A DNA stretch of 20,424 nucleotides from a virus: IMG/VR virus record IMGVR_UViG_3300047361_000330, positions 1 to 20,424 of that record. The stretch is one strand, 5' to 3'. Position numbers and translations under genes: made by a program. Positions within the stretch are counted from its first letter, which is position 1, and every line of letters starts with the position of its first letter. Under the pieces are notes generated by a model. That model had not been told where the DNA came from. It saw only the letters and a program-made list of their open reading frames with translations, and searched no databases. This document shows positions 6,421 to 13,196 of the stretch, one piece after another.

Positions 6421-7098
6421 TCATGAGAGATGGCGACGCTTCTCAGCTACAAGCTCAATGAAGAGAACCTGAGCTTTGCGATAGATCTTGTCCTTCTTCT
6501 TGGCGTTACCCTCTTTGGTCATAGGACGTAGATTCCTATGGTCATTGACGGCAGCAACATGAGCCGGATCGTCATGATCTATCTTGGCTATTGGGAAGTA
6601 GTGATCTACTACCCAATATGTGCCGTAGTTATCACGAGTCATCTTCGCGGTGAACTGCGACTCCATCCAATCCATGATGTCGATACCTTCAGGGAGACAC
6701 AGCTTCCTGTTGTTGGTACGCCATCCCTGCTTGGCATCACACATGGCACGTTGAGGGACTTTCTTAAGGTTCTTAAGCAGCCTACCTTTGGGTGTCATGC
6801 GCTTGATAGCATCACACAAACGCCGGGAGTTGCGTGCTATCTCGCGTTTTCCCGGCTTTGAAAGCCATTTCTCTTGATTGGCCTTCTTCTTCACAGGATC
6901 ACGGCCCACTCGGCGTGGTTCATGACCCTGCTTCTCTCGTCTGCGTCGATAGTCCATACGTGCGTACAGCTTCTTCGCAGCCCACTCTATGGGATCACAC
7001 TCGTATTGCCGTGCATGACTACCTTTCGGGGTGACAAGACCCGATAGTTCATACTCAACTACAGCCTGATCCCATAGAGACTTCTCTTTCTCTGTCAT
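6421..7098 (-). CDS. HNH-type endonuclease
   Basis: A 225-residue basic protein with a C-terminal HNH-like nuclease core: WVVDHYFP (162-169, with the Asp-His pair), an 'NDHRNLRP' segment (185-192), and a trailing Asn with Lys-rich sequence (GNAKKKDK). This order matches the metal-finger nuclease fold seen in phage homing and DNA-processing enzymes. The N-terminal 110 residues are strongly basic and probably contact DNA. I chose the ATG at 7098 over a GTG at 7104 because AGGAGG is eight bases from the ATG but only two from the GTG. The ATG overlaps the stop of the upstream small membrane gene (TAATG). It may be a freestanding homing endonuclease or part of packaging or host-DNA degradation. 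Confidence 0.75.
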   Translation of the reverse strand: MTEKEKSLWDQAVVEYELSGLVTPKGSHARQYECDPIEWAAKKLYARMDYRRRREKQGHEPRRVGRDPVKKKANQEKWLSKPGKREIARNSRRLCDAIKRMTPKGRLLKNLKKVPQRAMCDAKQGWRTNNRKLCLPEGIDIMDWMESQFTAKMTRDNYGTYWVVDHYFPIAKIDHDDPAHVAAVNDHRNLRPMTKEGNAKKKDKIYRKAQVLFIELVAEKRRHLS

Positions 7099-7256
7099 TA
7101 GCACAACCTCCTTGCTAAGCTAGTGGCACATCTTACAACAAACCGTACTGGTATGAACACGAAGAACTTAAGTAATCCGTATACCAGCAGGCATGTCATG
7201 AAGATAATGTAGGGAACCATGATAAACAAGCAAAACTGTGTCAACAAAGTAGACAT
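7098..7256 (-). CDS. Small membrane protein (52 aa), paralogue of the upstream gene
   Basis: A 52-residue hydrophobic protein (starts MSTLLTQFCLF, ends SLARRLC). AAAGG lies before the ATG, and the TAA overlaps the ATG of the nuclease gene. Most of residues 5-41 is hydrophobic, followed by a basic tail, so one or two membrane spans with a cytoplasmic C-terminus are likely. A YG...IPV..V.R pattern at about 26-42 matches the neighbouring 47-residue protein at the same relative positions, suggesting duplication. Holin or host-membrane modulator are guesses only. Confidence 0.6.
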   Translation of the reverse strand: MSTLLTQFCLFIMVPYIIFMTCLLVYGLLKFFVFIPVRFVVRCATSLARRLC

Positions 7257-7267
7257 AGTTAACCTTT

Positions 7268-7411
7268 CTAGTTAATACCAAAGATAAAACGAATCACACT
7301 CCACACTGGGATAACGACTAACGCATTGATTACTCCATAGATGAATAACAATGAGCAGCACACTATCCACGGCGAGGATACTACAAGTAGTGCAGTAATA
7401 AAGGGATCCAT
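7268..7411 (-). CDS. Small membrane protein (47 aa)
   Basis: A 47-residue hydrophobic protein (starts MDPFITALLVV) with a strong ribosome site, AGGAGG, six bases before the ATG. Nearly the whole length is hydrophobic, with one or two possible spans. Residues 25-41 carry the same YG...IPV..V.R pattern as the next gene, which begins 11 bases after this one stops and has its Shine-Dalgarno overlapping this stop. The pair looks like a tandem duplication. The function is unknown. Confidence 0.6.
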   Translation of the reverse strand: MDPFITALLVVSSPWIVCCSLLFIYGVINALVVIPVWSVIRFIFGIN

Positions 7412-7443
7412 TAGCGACCTCCTGTCGTTAAGGGTAAAAGAAG

Positions 7444-7488
7444 TGATGCAAGGCGCATCAATCTGCCCAGCCCCGAAGGACTGAGCAG
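7444..7488 (-). other. Two RNA hairpins after the 130-aa gene, one with a UUCG loop
   Basis: On the minus strand, CTGCTCAGTCC, TTCG, GGGCTGGGCAG (7463-7488) forms an 11-pair stem, counting two G-U pairs, closed by the very stable C(UUCG)G tetraloop. Directly after it TGATGC, five bases, GCATCA (7444-7460) forms a second stem. There is no T tract immediately after the first stem, so it may be a weak terminator, a processing site or an mRNA-stabilising structure rather than a classical terminator. Confidence 0.6.
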
Positions 7489-7502
7489 TTTGGCGGGCCT
7501 TA

Positions 7503-7895
7503 CTAGACCTGATTCGACCTCAGAAAGGCGTAGAAGACAGTGCTACCTAGCCACGAATCACCGTTATCGGTGTGTGTCCAGCCAGCACCATCAGGGGTGT
7601 AGACAATGCAATCAAACTCGCCATCGGCTCGCTTGCCTGCCTTGAATACATAACCCTTGCGTTTGCACGCTTCTACTGCCCTTCGCGTGGCGTCATGGTT
7701 AGACCAATCGGGAGGATTGCCGTCAAGGAATATCTTGGCACACAAGTACATAGCCAGCTTCGAGTAGTTACCAAGACGGTAATGCTTCTCGACCTTGCTG
7801 GTTACGGACATGATTGCCCCGATACCATACGACATATCATTCCGGGTATACCAAGAACGTACGCTTGAGGTAGATTTAGGTTGTGTGGTAGTCAT
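7503..7895 (-). CDS. Hypothetical protein (130 aa)
   Basis: A 130-residue soluble protein that I do not recognise. The Ser/Thr-rich start is followed by a mixed helical region (about 20-60), a helix with 'ATRRAVEACKRKGYVFKAGKR' character (about 69-89), and a C-terminal region rich in Gly, Asp and Trp that looks like beta strands (DCIVYTPDGAGW). The ribosome site AGGAGG is nine bases from the ATG but sits inside a small hairpin (7901-7917), so translation may be structure-controlled. It is the second gene of the unit started by element C. Confidence 0.65.
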   Translation of the reverse strand: MTTTQPKSTSSVRSWYTRNDMSYGIGAIMSVTSKVEKHYRLGNYSKLAMYLCAKIFLDGNPPDWSNHDATRRAVEACKRKGYVFKAGKRADGEFDCIVYTPDGAGWTHTDNGDSWLGSTVFYAFLRSNQV

Positions 7896-7900
7896 AAGAA

Positions 7901-7917
7901 TATTCCTCCTCGGAATA
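7901..7917 (-). promoter_or_regulatory. Hairpin enclosing a ribosome binding site
   Basis: On the minus strand TATTCC, GAGGA, GGAATA forms a six-pair stem that places the Shine-Dalgarno of the 130-residue gene in its loop and 3' arm, five bases before the ATG. The upstream bases TTACCCCTATTCC also resemble the first block of the 35-base promoter element, but the second block is absent. Confidence 0.4.
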
Positions 7918-7934
7918 GGGGTAATTGACTAAGA

Positions 7935-7992
7935 CTAACGAGGACTCGTCAGCATGGCTACCAGCCATGGACGCCGCACCGAAGTGCAGCGT
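7935..7992 (-). other. Tandem RNA hairpins after the 143-aa membrane gene
   Basis: Minus-strand RNA after the stop at 8000 would form three consecutive stems. The first is ACGCTGCAC, TTCG, GTGCGGCGT (7971-7992; nine pairs with one G-U, UUCG loop). The second is CATGGCT, GGT, AGCCATG (7953-7969). The third is CTGACGA, GTCC, TCGTTAG (7935-7952, one G-U). No T tract follows. It may be a terminator array, an RNase processing element or a structured untranslated region. Confidence 0.55.
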
Positions 7993-7999
7993 TTCGTCC

Positions 8000-8431
8000 T
8001 TACGCAGCTTTCTTGCTGCGTTTCTTGGATGCTATGCGATAACATCCGTCGTCACCGTGCTTGACCAGCCCACCTTGCTCCATTGCCTCAAGTGCAAAGC
8101 CAAGGTCGTGCTGCAACAACGCACAGTGATAGAAGAGGATGGCGACCTTGCCGAACAAACGCCACAGGTAAAGGGAAACCGCACAGCACACAACAGTCAA
8201 CAAACTATTCCATATCCCAAAGGACACAGCATAGAAGTAAACGTCACTGTATACTGAGGTAACAACCTCACCCAGCATATCTACATCAACCGATGCAGGT
8301 ACATGCTCAGCAACAACCTCTTCTGTCTTAGCAACAACGTCTTCCACAACAGGCTGCAACTCAATAACACCTGCCTTGACAAGTGTTGCTGCGTCGTTGA
8401 CTGCGTTAAGGGCTTCGTTGATGTATGACAT
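8000..8431 (-). CDS. Membrane protein with one or two spans (143 aa)
   Basis: A 143-residue protein, first gene of the unit behind promoter-like element C. The N-terminal 60 residues are acidic and helical, with many Val/Ala/Glu (about 24-46 looks like an amphipathic helix). A strong hydrophobic segment follows at about 64-92 and a second weaker one at 96-108. The C-terminus is short and basic (KKRSKK). The start is backed by GGAG eight bases upstream. The topology resembles small phage envelope proteins such as holins or superinfection-exclusion proteins, but no specific family is recognised. Confidence 0.65.
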   Translation of the reverse strand: MSYINEALNAVNDAATLVKAGVIELQPVVEDVVAKTEEVVAEHVPASVDVDMLGEVVTSVYSDVYFYAVSFGIWNSLLTVVCCAVSLYLWRLFGKVAILFYHCALLQHDLGFALEAMEQGGLVKHGDDGCYRIASKKRSKKAA

Positions 8432-8487
8432 AGTAGATACTCCTCGATAGGGTAATAGAGATAGAGCAACTAGAGTAGTTACTCTTA

Positions 8488-8522
8488 TACTTACTAGAGA
8501 AGTCCCCAGAATATAGGGGTTT
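8488..8522 (-). promoter_or_regulatory. Conserved 35-base promoter-like element, copy C
   Basis: On the minus strand: AAACCCCTAT, 12 bases, then TCTCTAGTAAGTA, 57 bases before the 143-residue membrane gene. The first block matches copies A and B almost exactly. The second differs in the middle (AGTAAGTA instead of TATAGTA-type), so it may be a weaker promoter. It is the most upstream of the three, at the start of the minus-strand block. Confidence 0.65.
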
Positions 8523-8807
8523 AGGACATATACATTGATACAGCAGGTAACACTGCAGGTTGTGGTATGATGATGGGGGGGAGAAGGAAAACACTATATG
8601 TTGTGGTTGGTCTCCCTCTTAAGGCCACATCTTGTGGTTGTCACGACTTCGGAGGAACTCATGACAGATCGGATGCAGGAAAGACGGACGATGCGGGCAA
8701 GGCATTTCGAAGCACCCCGAGTCCCCCAACTGCGACTCGCTACTTATATACGTTCCCCTCTTGGTTTTTTTCTGAAATGAACGCACCCCCCCTCTTTTAG
8801 GTGACAT
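8523..8807. other. Divergent intergenic region between early and virion blocks
   Basis: About 285 bases separating minus-strand and plus-strand genes. It holds ATTGATACAGCA (8534-8545), also found inverted at 2245-2256; three TTGTGGT repeats at 8560, 8601 and 8632; and runs of seven G (8575-8581), seven T (8765-8771) and seven C (8786-8792). I see no perfect plus-strand promoter, although one must lie here or further upstream to transcribe the virion genes. TTATATACGTTCCCC near 8746 is the nearest AT-rich candidate. One small reading frame with a strong ribosome site lies inside. Confidence 0.45.
8661..8780 (+). CDS. Possible small basic protein (39 aa)
   Basis: A 39-codon frame with GGAGGA five bases before its ATG, the best ribosome site in this intergenic region. 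The product is rich in Arg (starts MTDRMQERRTMRARHF) and ends with a short hydrophobic FFLK. It could be a small DNA-binding or regulatory protein opening the virion operon. A longer in-frame version would begin at an ATG at 8598 with no ribosome site. No homologue is recognised. Confidence 0.35.
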   Translation: MTDRMQERRTMRARHFEAPRVPQLRLATYIRSPLGFFLK

Positions 8808-10271
8808 ATGAATCATAATGCTCGAGACATGGAGAACAAGCCTGTTTATGGTGCTGGTGGCTTTAAGATTTGGTCTCATCACGACAAGGAGACGGGTAAT
8901 GCTGGTTTTGCGTATCCGGGCGATGATGACGTAGAAGATTCTAGTTTGGACGGTATACGTCTGATACAGGATGAGCACAACGCTAATAGTGTTAATGAAA
9001 TCATTGATCACGATGCTTGGATGCGTAAAGAAGCTGAGGTAAGTAAGGGTGTTGGTCCTTTCCCGAAGTATGGTTTTGAGAAAGAGGGTCGTGGTTTTCC
9101 GGGTTTCAAGTCTAATGCTCCTGATTTGAACTCTGATTATGGTTCAGTTTTCCGTAACAATGAGCGTCGGGAGACGAATGAGGTAAGTCCGAGTCGCGGT
9201 AATTTATTAGTGAAGCCGTTATCGCCTAATGAGCGTCGTCGTCGGCTCCTTGACAAGCAGTCTGAAGAGTCTGAAGGCAGTCGCACTGGCCAACCACTGA
9301 ACAAGGAGCCGTTGCCTTCTGCACCCCCGATGCGGCCTTATAAGCCGGGTAATCGGAATGCTGGAGTGGGTTGGATGTTGCGTGGTCTGATTGGTCAGTA
9401 TGCTCCGTCTACTATGACGACTCAGGACAAGGACGATGCGGTGCGGGATTATGCAGAAAATCCTGCAATTCCCAAGCGGATCACGAGTTTGCAAGAGCAG
9501 GTAGGTCGATATTACCCTGCTGAGTCGGGTGGTGTAGCGGGGGCGATTAACAAGGCACAGGAGGCACAGGAGAAGAATCCGGGTAATTTGGATCGCAAGC
9601 GTTGGCCGTTGCAGACCCGTGAGGGTATAGAGGGTGATCAGCTAGTTGGTTATGGACCTGCGGAGGAGGGAGTAAGGCCAAATGCGGCGGCGTACTATCA
9701 GAGTCCTCAGACGGATGCTCTTGGCATACGTGGATTGAGTCAGGAGCATACTATTCCGGGAATAAGTTACATCAATGACGCTAACGATGATTCGTTTGGC
9801 GGTGAAACCGATGAGCAGAATTCTCTTGAGCATGAATTGACTCATGGTTCTATTCTTGGTGGCCCGGACGGCAGAACTCCGGGTATTGGTGGGGAAATTA
9901 GAAAAAACACGGGTCCTTTTTCACCTAGTAGGGAATACAAGGGAGAGAACAAGGATCACAATCCTTCGATGTATTATGGCAAAAAGGATCTGGGCTATGC
10001 GATGTCTCCTGCCGAGATAGACGTTCGTTTAGCAGAAGTTAAGCGTCGTTATGCTCAGCACACTGGTATAATCGTTGATACTCCTGAGAAGGCAGAGCAG
10101 GCGATTAAGTGGTTTGATACGACTCGTGGCGAACGCAAGTATGAGATGGGTGAGCACGACAGCGGAAACCACGAACTCTGGAACATGCTGACTCCTGACC
10201 AGAAGGACGAGATTTTGCATCGAATGCCTGAATTAGTTATGGATATAAATGTTTTGGAGGGTTTATCTTAA
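8808..10271 (+). CDS. Virion-block protein with an HExxH metallopeptidase-like motif
   Basis: A 487-residue protein opening the virion block. The start has AGGTGA five bases upstream. The first 250 residues are polar, low in cysteine and rich in Gly, Asn and Arg, likely partly disordered. At 339-346 it reads SLEHELTH, an HExxH zinc-metallopeptidase signature (His342, Glu343, His346). At 399-410 it reads MSPAEIDVRLAE, placing Glu403 as a plausible third ligand in the gluzincin style. The family is not certain. Candidate roles are capsid or scaffold maturation protease, peptidoglycan-acting virion enzyme, or ejected internal protein. Its stop overlaps the next ATG (TAATG), so the two are coupled. 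The visibly T-rich third codon positions differ from the capsid genes further on. Confidence 0.68.
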   Translation: MNHNARDMENKPVYGAGGFKIWSHHDKETGNAGFAYPGDDDVEDSSLDGIRLIQDEHNANSVNEIIDHDAWMRKEAEVSKGVGPFPKYGFEKEGRGFPGFKSNAPDLNSDYGSVFRNNERRETNEVSPSRGNLLVKPLSPNERRRRLLDKQSEESEGSRTGQPLNKEPLPSAPPMRPYKPGNRNAGVGWMLRGLIGQYAPSTMTTQDKDDAVRDYAENPAIPKRITSLQEQVGRYYPAESGGVAGAINKAQEAQEKNPGNLDRKRWPLQTREGIEGDQLVGYGPAEEGVRPNAAAYYQSPQTDALGIRGLSQEHTIPGISYINDANDDSFGGETDEQNSLEHELTHGSILGGPDGRTPGIGGEIRKNTGPFSPSREYKGENKDHNPSMYYGKKDLGYAMSPAEIDVRLAEVKRRYAQHTGIIVDTPEKAEQAIKWFDTTRGERKYEMGEHDSGNHELWNMLTPDQKDEILHRMPELVMDINVLEGLS

Positions 10272-12046
10272 TGTCTTTTTCTGATATACGTCGATTGATG
10301 GAGGAGGCCAACGGAAACCTTAACCATCAGGGCCGTGCGGAGTTTGCGAGGCAGACTTTGCCGTATAGCCCCGAGACAGCAGTTCAGGCTGAGTATGGTG
10401 ATCTCGTACCTACTGAAGAGCTGATAGACGAGTTTTTGCGGAAGGAGTATGTTAACGCGAACACGGGGACGTACCAAGAGGGTGGGTTTCCTAACTTGGA
10501 AGAGGCTCAGGAGTATTTGCTTGGCGAGTATCAGCTTGCCCTAGAGGAGTTGCTTGGTGATCCTCCTTGGAATGCTCCTGAAGCAGACATGGTAAATCAG
10601 TTTGTAAGCGAGTTTTCTGGTGACGAGGGTGCCTTGCCTTTTGTTCCATTATGGAATCCTGTAGACCGTCAGCGATTAGAGGTTGCAATGCGGTCTGGTG
10701 GCTTAGAGGCGGTAAACAAGTACTTCCCTGAGTATAATGGCCTAGAGATGCCGGAGTCCGAAGGCCGTTGGGACCCAGACAGCGTAGTCCTTGAGGAATT
10801 AATTCCTGCTGAGCAGATGAAGGTAATGGGGTTGAACAACCGTCTTAGGTACCTGAATCTTCTTCAGAATGCGTCAGAGAACGACACGAATGTAGACAAC
10901 ATTGCGGTTATGCAGTATCGCAATCCTCAGAGTCCGTTTTTGCGAACTGGCGTTAATCGAATGGGTTTAGATCACCGTGAGGGCATGGCACAAGAGACTG
11001 TCGGGATGCCGAATTACATTATGGCACAGGAAGCTCCAGATGCGGCACGTCTTATGTCGAGCACGTTAGCACCGACATCCACTGGTTTAATGAGCATGTT
11101 TCAGTTGATTCCTGACTTTCATCGTTTCAACCTCATAGACCGAGGTGGTGATTCTGAGTCTGCGGTGGAGAATTTCGGAAAGATGGTTGATCGCAACTTA
11201 GGCAGGTCTTTTGCACACCAGAACGCCAAGCAAAACTATCCATTTTTGGAAACGATGCCAACATCTCAGGTGCAGTCTGGCAAGCCAAACTACGCTGATT
11301 CGTACAAGAGTTTCCGGAAGTTTTACGACAGGCAGGTGAAGAGTCAGCCTCCTGACAACATACAGATGACTGCGGGTGCCATGGAGAGCACGTTTGGCTC
11401 AACACCTGAGCAGCAGAAGGAATTTCTTCATAGTCCGTATGGTCCTCCGGTAGCAAACACGCTTGGTTTTTTTACTGAGCTGGGTGATCCTATTTATCCC
11501 TTTGGTGCTATGGGTGAAAGTGCAGTGGGAGCTGCTCGTGCGTTTCAGCAGCCGGTTAAGGCGGCCAGTAAGATGGGTGCTTTGATACAGAAGGCGAGGA
11601 ATGCGTCCCTTGCGGCAGGTGCTGAGTTTGCTGTAGAGGGTGCTACTGACCTTGCAATCAATACGGCATCTGATGCCATGATGGGTGGGAACATAGCTTC
11701 AGATGGAGGAAAGCCGGTAATTAGAAGCAATTTCGAGGTTGATGACGAGATCAATAAGAATCAAGCAGCGTTAAGAGAAGCAGTGCCTCTGCCACGCGAA
11801 AGTATGGGTAATCCTTTCCAGAACCACCCAAATTACGTTCAAAGGGTTATTGACAGGCGTTCAGAGGCAACTAGCCCTGAAGTTGTTCAGTCACTAATGG
11901 CTCAGGATAAAACAGAGGGATATGGCTTTAAGGCTGACATAATGCGTGAGGCTGAAGAAATGTATCAAGATGAGCTACAAAAGCGGTCCACGCCCCGGAA
12001 AAGTGTTTTCGGAGGAGCCGGATTAAATACGTTCTACACCCAGTGA
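10271..12046 (+). CDS. Large virion-block protein of unknown function (591 aa)
   Basis: A 591-residue protein translated after the metallopeptidase-like protein, with GGAGGG upstream and a one-base overlap. It has no recognised domain. The N-terminal half is acidic and Glu/Leu/Asn-rich. A segment at about 395-480 is Ala/Gly-rich and moderately hydrophobic (LGFFTELGDPIYPFG, later AAGAEFAVEGATDLAI) and could be an amphipathic or membrane-interacting region, as in internal or ejection proteins of short-tailed phages. The C-terminus is charged. Position before scaffold and capsid suggests an internal core or ejected protein. Its stop codon falls inside an 18-base repeat that may be the promoter for the scaffold gene. 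Confidence 0.6.
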   Translation: MSFSDIRRLMEEANGNLNHQGRAEFARQTLPYSPETAVQAEYGDLVPTEELIDEFLRKEYVNANTGTYQEGGFPNLEEAQEYLLGEYQLALEELLGDPPWNAPEADMVNQFVSEFSGDEGALPFVPLWNPVDRQRLEVAMRSGGLEAVNKYFPEYNGLEMPESEGRWDPDSVVLEELIPAEQMKVMGLNNRLRYLNLLQNASENDTNVDNIAVMQYRNPQSPFLRTGVNRMGLDHREGMAQETVGMPNYIMAQEAPDAARLMSSTLAPTSTGLMSMFQLIPDFHRFNLIDRGGDSESAVENFGKMVDRNLGRSFAHQNAKQNYPFLETMPTSQVQSGKPNYADSYKSFRKFYDRQVKSQPPDNIQMTAGAMESTFGSTPEQQKEFLHSPYGPPVANTLGFFTELGDPIYPFGAMGESAVGAARAFQQPVKAASKMGALIQKARNASLAAGAEFAVEGATDLAINTASDAMMGGNIASDGGKPVIRSNFEVDDEINKNQAALREAVPLPRESMGNPFQNHPNYVQRVIDRRSEATSPEVVQSLMAQDKTEGYGFKADIMREAEEMYQDELQKRSTPRKSVFGGAGLNTFYTQ

Positions 12047-12059
12047 ACATGTGTATACT
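12042..12059 (+). promoter_or_regulatory. 18-base promoter-like repeat before the scaffold gene
   Basis: AGTGAACATGTGTATACT. It matches 15136-15153 at 17 of 18 bases. Both copies overlap or directly follow a stop codon and lie 20-35 bases before the next start. TATACT is a good -10 hexamer; no standard -35 is present, so AGTGAAC may be an activator or alternative sigma contact. Confidence 0.5.
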
Positions 12060-12091
12060 ACCCCTGCAACTCATACCCATAGGAGGAAGAA

Positions 12092-13183
12092 ATGAGTGAA
12101 GAGCAAGTCCAAGATTCCCCAGTAGTGGAGTCATCTGCCCCTGTAGAGAGTTCTGCCCCAGTTGAGACAACGACCACGGAGGGCGTTAATGTTCAACCGC
12201 AGCAAGATTCTCCATGGGAGGCGTTTAAGAGTCTTCCTGATTTTGAAGGCCAAGACGATTCATCTATTGCCCGCAGTCTCTATGAGTCGATGGAGCGAGA
12301 GAAATCCGCTACGCGAAATCTGCAGCAGTATCAGCAGCTTATTCCATACGCTCAAGAGTACATGGACAACAAGGATGCGTTTGAGAGCTGGCGAAGTGGT
12401 CAGGCTCAGTCGCAGCAACCTCAACAGGCTGCACCGCAAGCTCCTCAAAAACAAGAGCGAGCACCGTGGTTGGGTCCAGAGGTTAAGCCTGAGCACAAGC
12501 GTTACCTTGTCAAGGACGAGAATGGGCGAGATGCGATTGCTGAGAATGCTCCGTTGGATGCGAGGTATTCGCTAGAGAATTACTTACAGCATCGAGCTGA
12601 ATTTGCTCAAAACTTTCTAAACAACCCCGAAGAGGCGTTGGGTCCGATGATCCAGCAGCAGGCTCAGCAGATTGCTCAACAGATGATGGAAGACGAGTTC
12701 TTTAATCGTGACGAGCAGCAATATGTGAGTACTTTAGAGACTGAGAACGCAGATTGGCTGTATGAGAGCGACGGCAAGACTCCGACTCAAGAGGGTCTGG
12801 CTGTTCAGCAGTACATTCAGCAAGCAGCCGAGATGGGGATTACAGGTGTCGAGCAGCGTTGGCAATACGCCACAGCTCTGGTTGAAAGAGACCTTCTAAA
12901 CAGGGTTCGCCAGAACGAAGCATCAGCAGCTCAAAGACAGCAGTTTTCCCAGCAATTACCGCCTCAACAAGCTGCACAGCAGGCTCCAGCACCAGTTCAA
13001 CAGCAGCAGGTACCGCCGGTTGCACAAAATTCCGCTGAAAAGGACATAGAGTTCTTAAGAAGGGAAGCTTCTCGTAACCCGAGTCGCGGAGCTGGTCAAC
13101 CAAGTCAAGGTTCATCCGATGGGGGTGGACAATCATTTGAACAGAGGTTGAAGCAACAACTTCAAAGAGACAACTTAATTTGA
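12092..13183 (+). CDS. Putative capsid scaffolding protein
   Basis: A 363-residue protein directly upstream of the major capsid gene, where scaffolds normally sit. The start has AGGAGG seven bases upstream. It is very rich in Gln, Ala, Pro and Glu, has almost no aromatic core or cysteine, and shows three zones: an acidic, Ser/Val/Pro-rich N-terminus (1-40), a helical middle with Gln tracts (about 190-260 likely coiled coil), and a disordered Gln/Pro linker before a short basic amphipathic C-terminal helix (FEQRLKQQLQRDN). Scaffolds of several phages bind capsid protein through such a basic C-terminal helix. There is no sequence-specific family call; the assignment rests on position and composition. 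Confidence 0.72.
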   Translation: MSEEQVQDSPVVESSAPVESSAPVETTTTEGVNVQPQQDSPWEAFKSLPDFEGQDDSSIARSLYESMEREKSATRNLQQYQQLIPYAQEYMDNKDAFESWRSGQAQSQQPQQAAPQAPQKQERAPWLGPEVKPEHKRYLVKDENGRDAIAENAPLDARYSLENYLQHRAEFAQNFLNNPEEALGPMIQQQAQQIAQQMMEDEFFNRDEQQYVSTLETENADWLYESDGKTPTQEGLAVQQYIQQAAEMGITGVEQRWQYATALVERDLLNRVRQNEASAAQRQQFSQQLPPQQAAQQAPAPVQQQQVPPVAQNSAEKDIEFLRREASRNPSRGAGQPSQGSSDGGGQSFEQRLKQQLQRDNLI

Positions 13184-13196
13184 AAAGGACAGACTA

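Noticed and set aside
7925-7955. CTGACGAG segment that recalls a hammerhead ribozyme core
   Set aside because: No GAAA core partner and no correctly placed stems I and III were found; the bases are better explained by a simple hairpin.
8002-8022. ACGCAGC/GCTGCGT stem followed by TTTCTT on the plus strand, like a terminator
   Set aside because: It lies inside the C-terminal coding region of the minus-strand membrane gene and no plus-strand transcript is expected to arrive there.
8567-8800. 77-codon plus-strand frame starting at ATG 8567
   Set aside because: No ribosome site precedes it and its composition is irregular; the shorter frame at 8661, in another register with GGAGGA, is the better candidate.
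8619-9011. 130-codon minus-strand frame across the divergence region and virion gene start
   Set aside because: It runs antisense to the start of a well-supported gene, lacks a good ribosome site and has no recognisable protein features.
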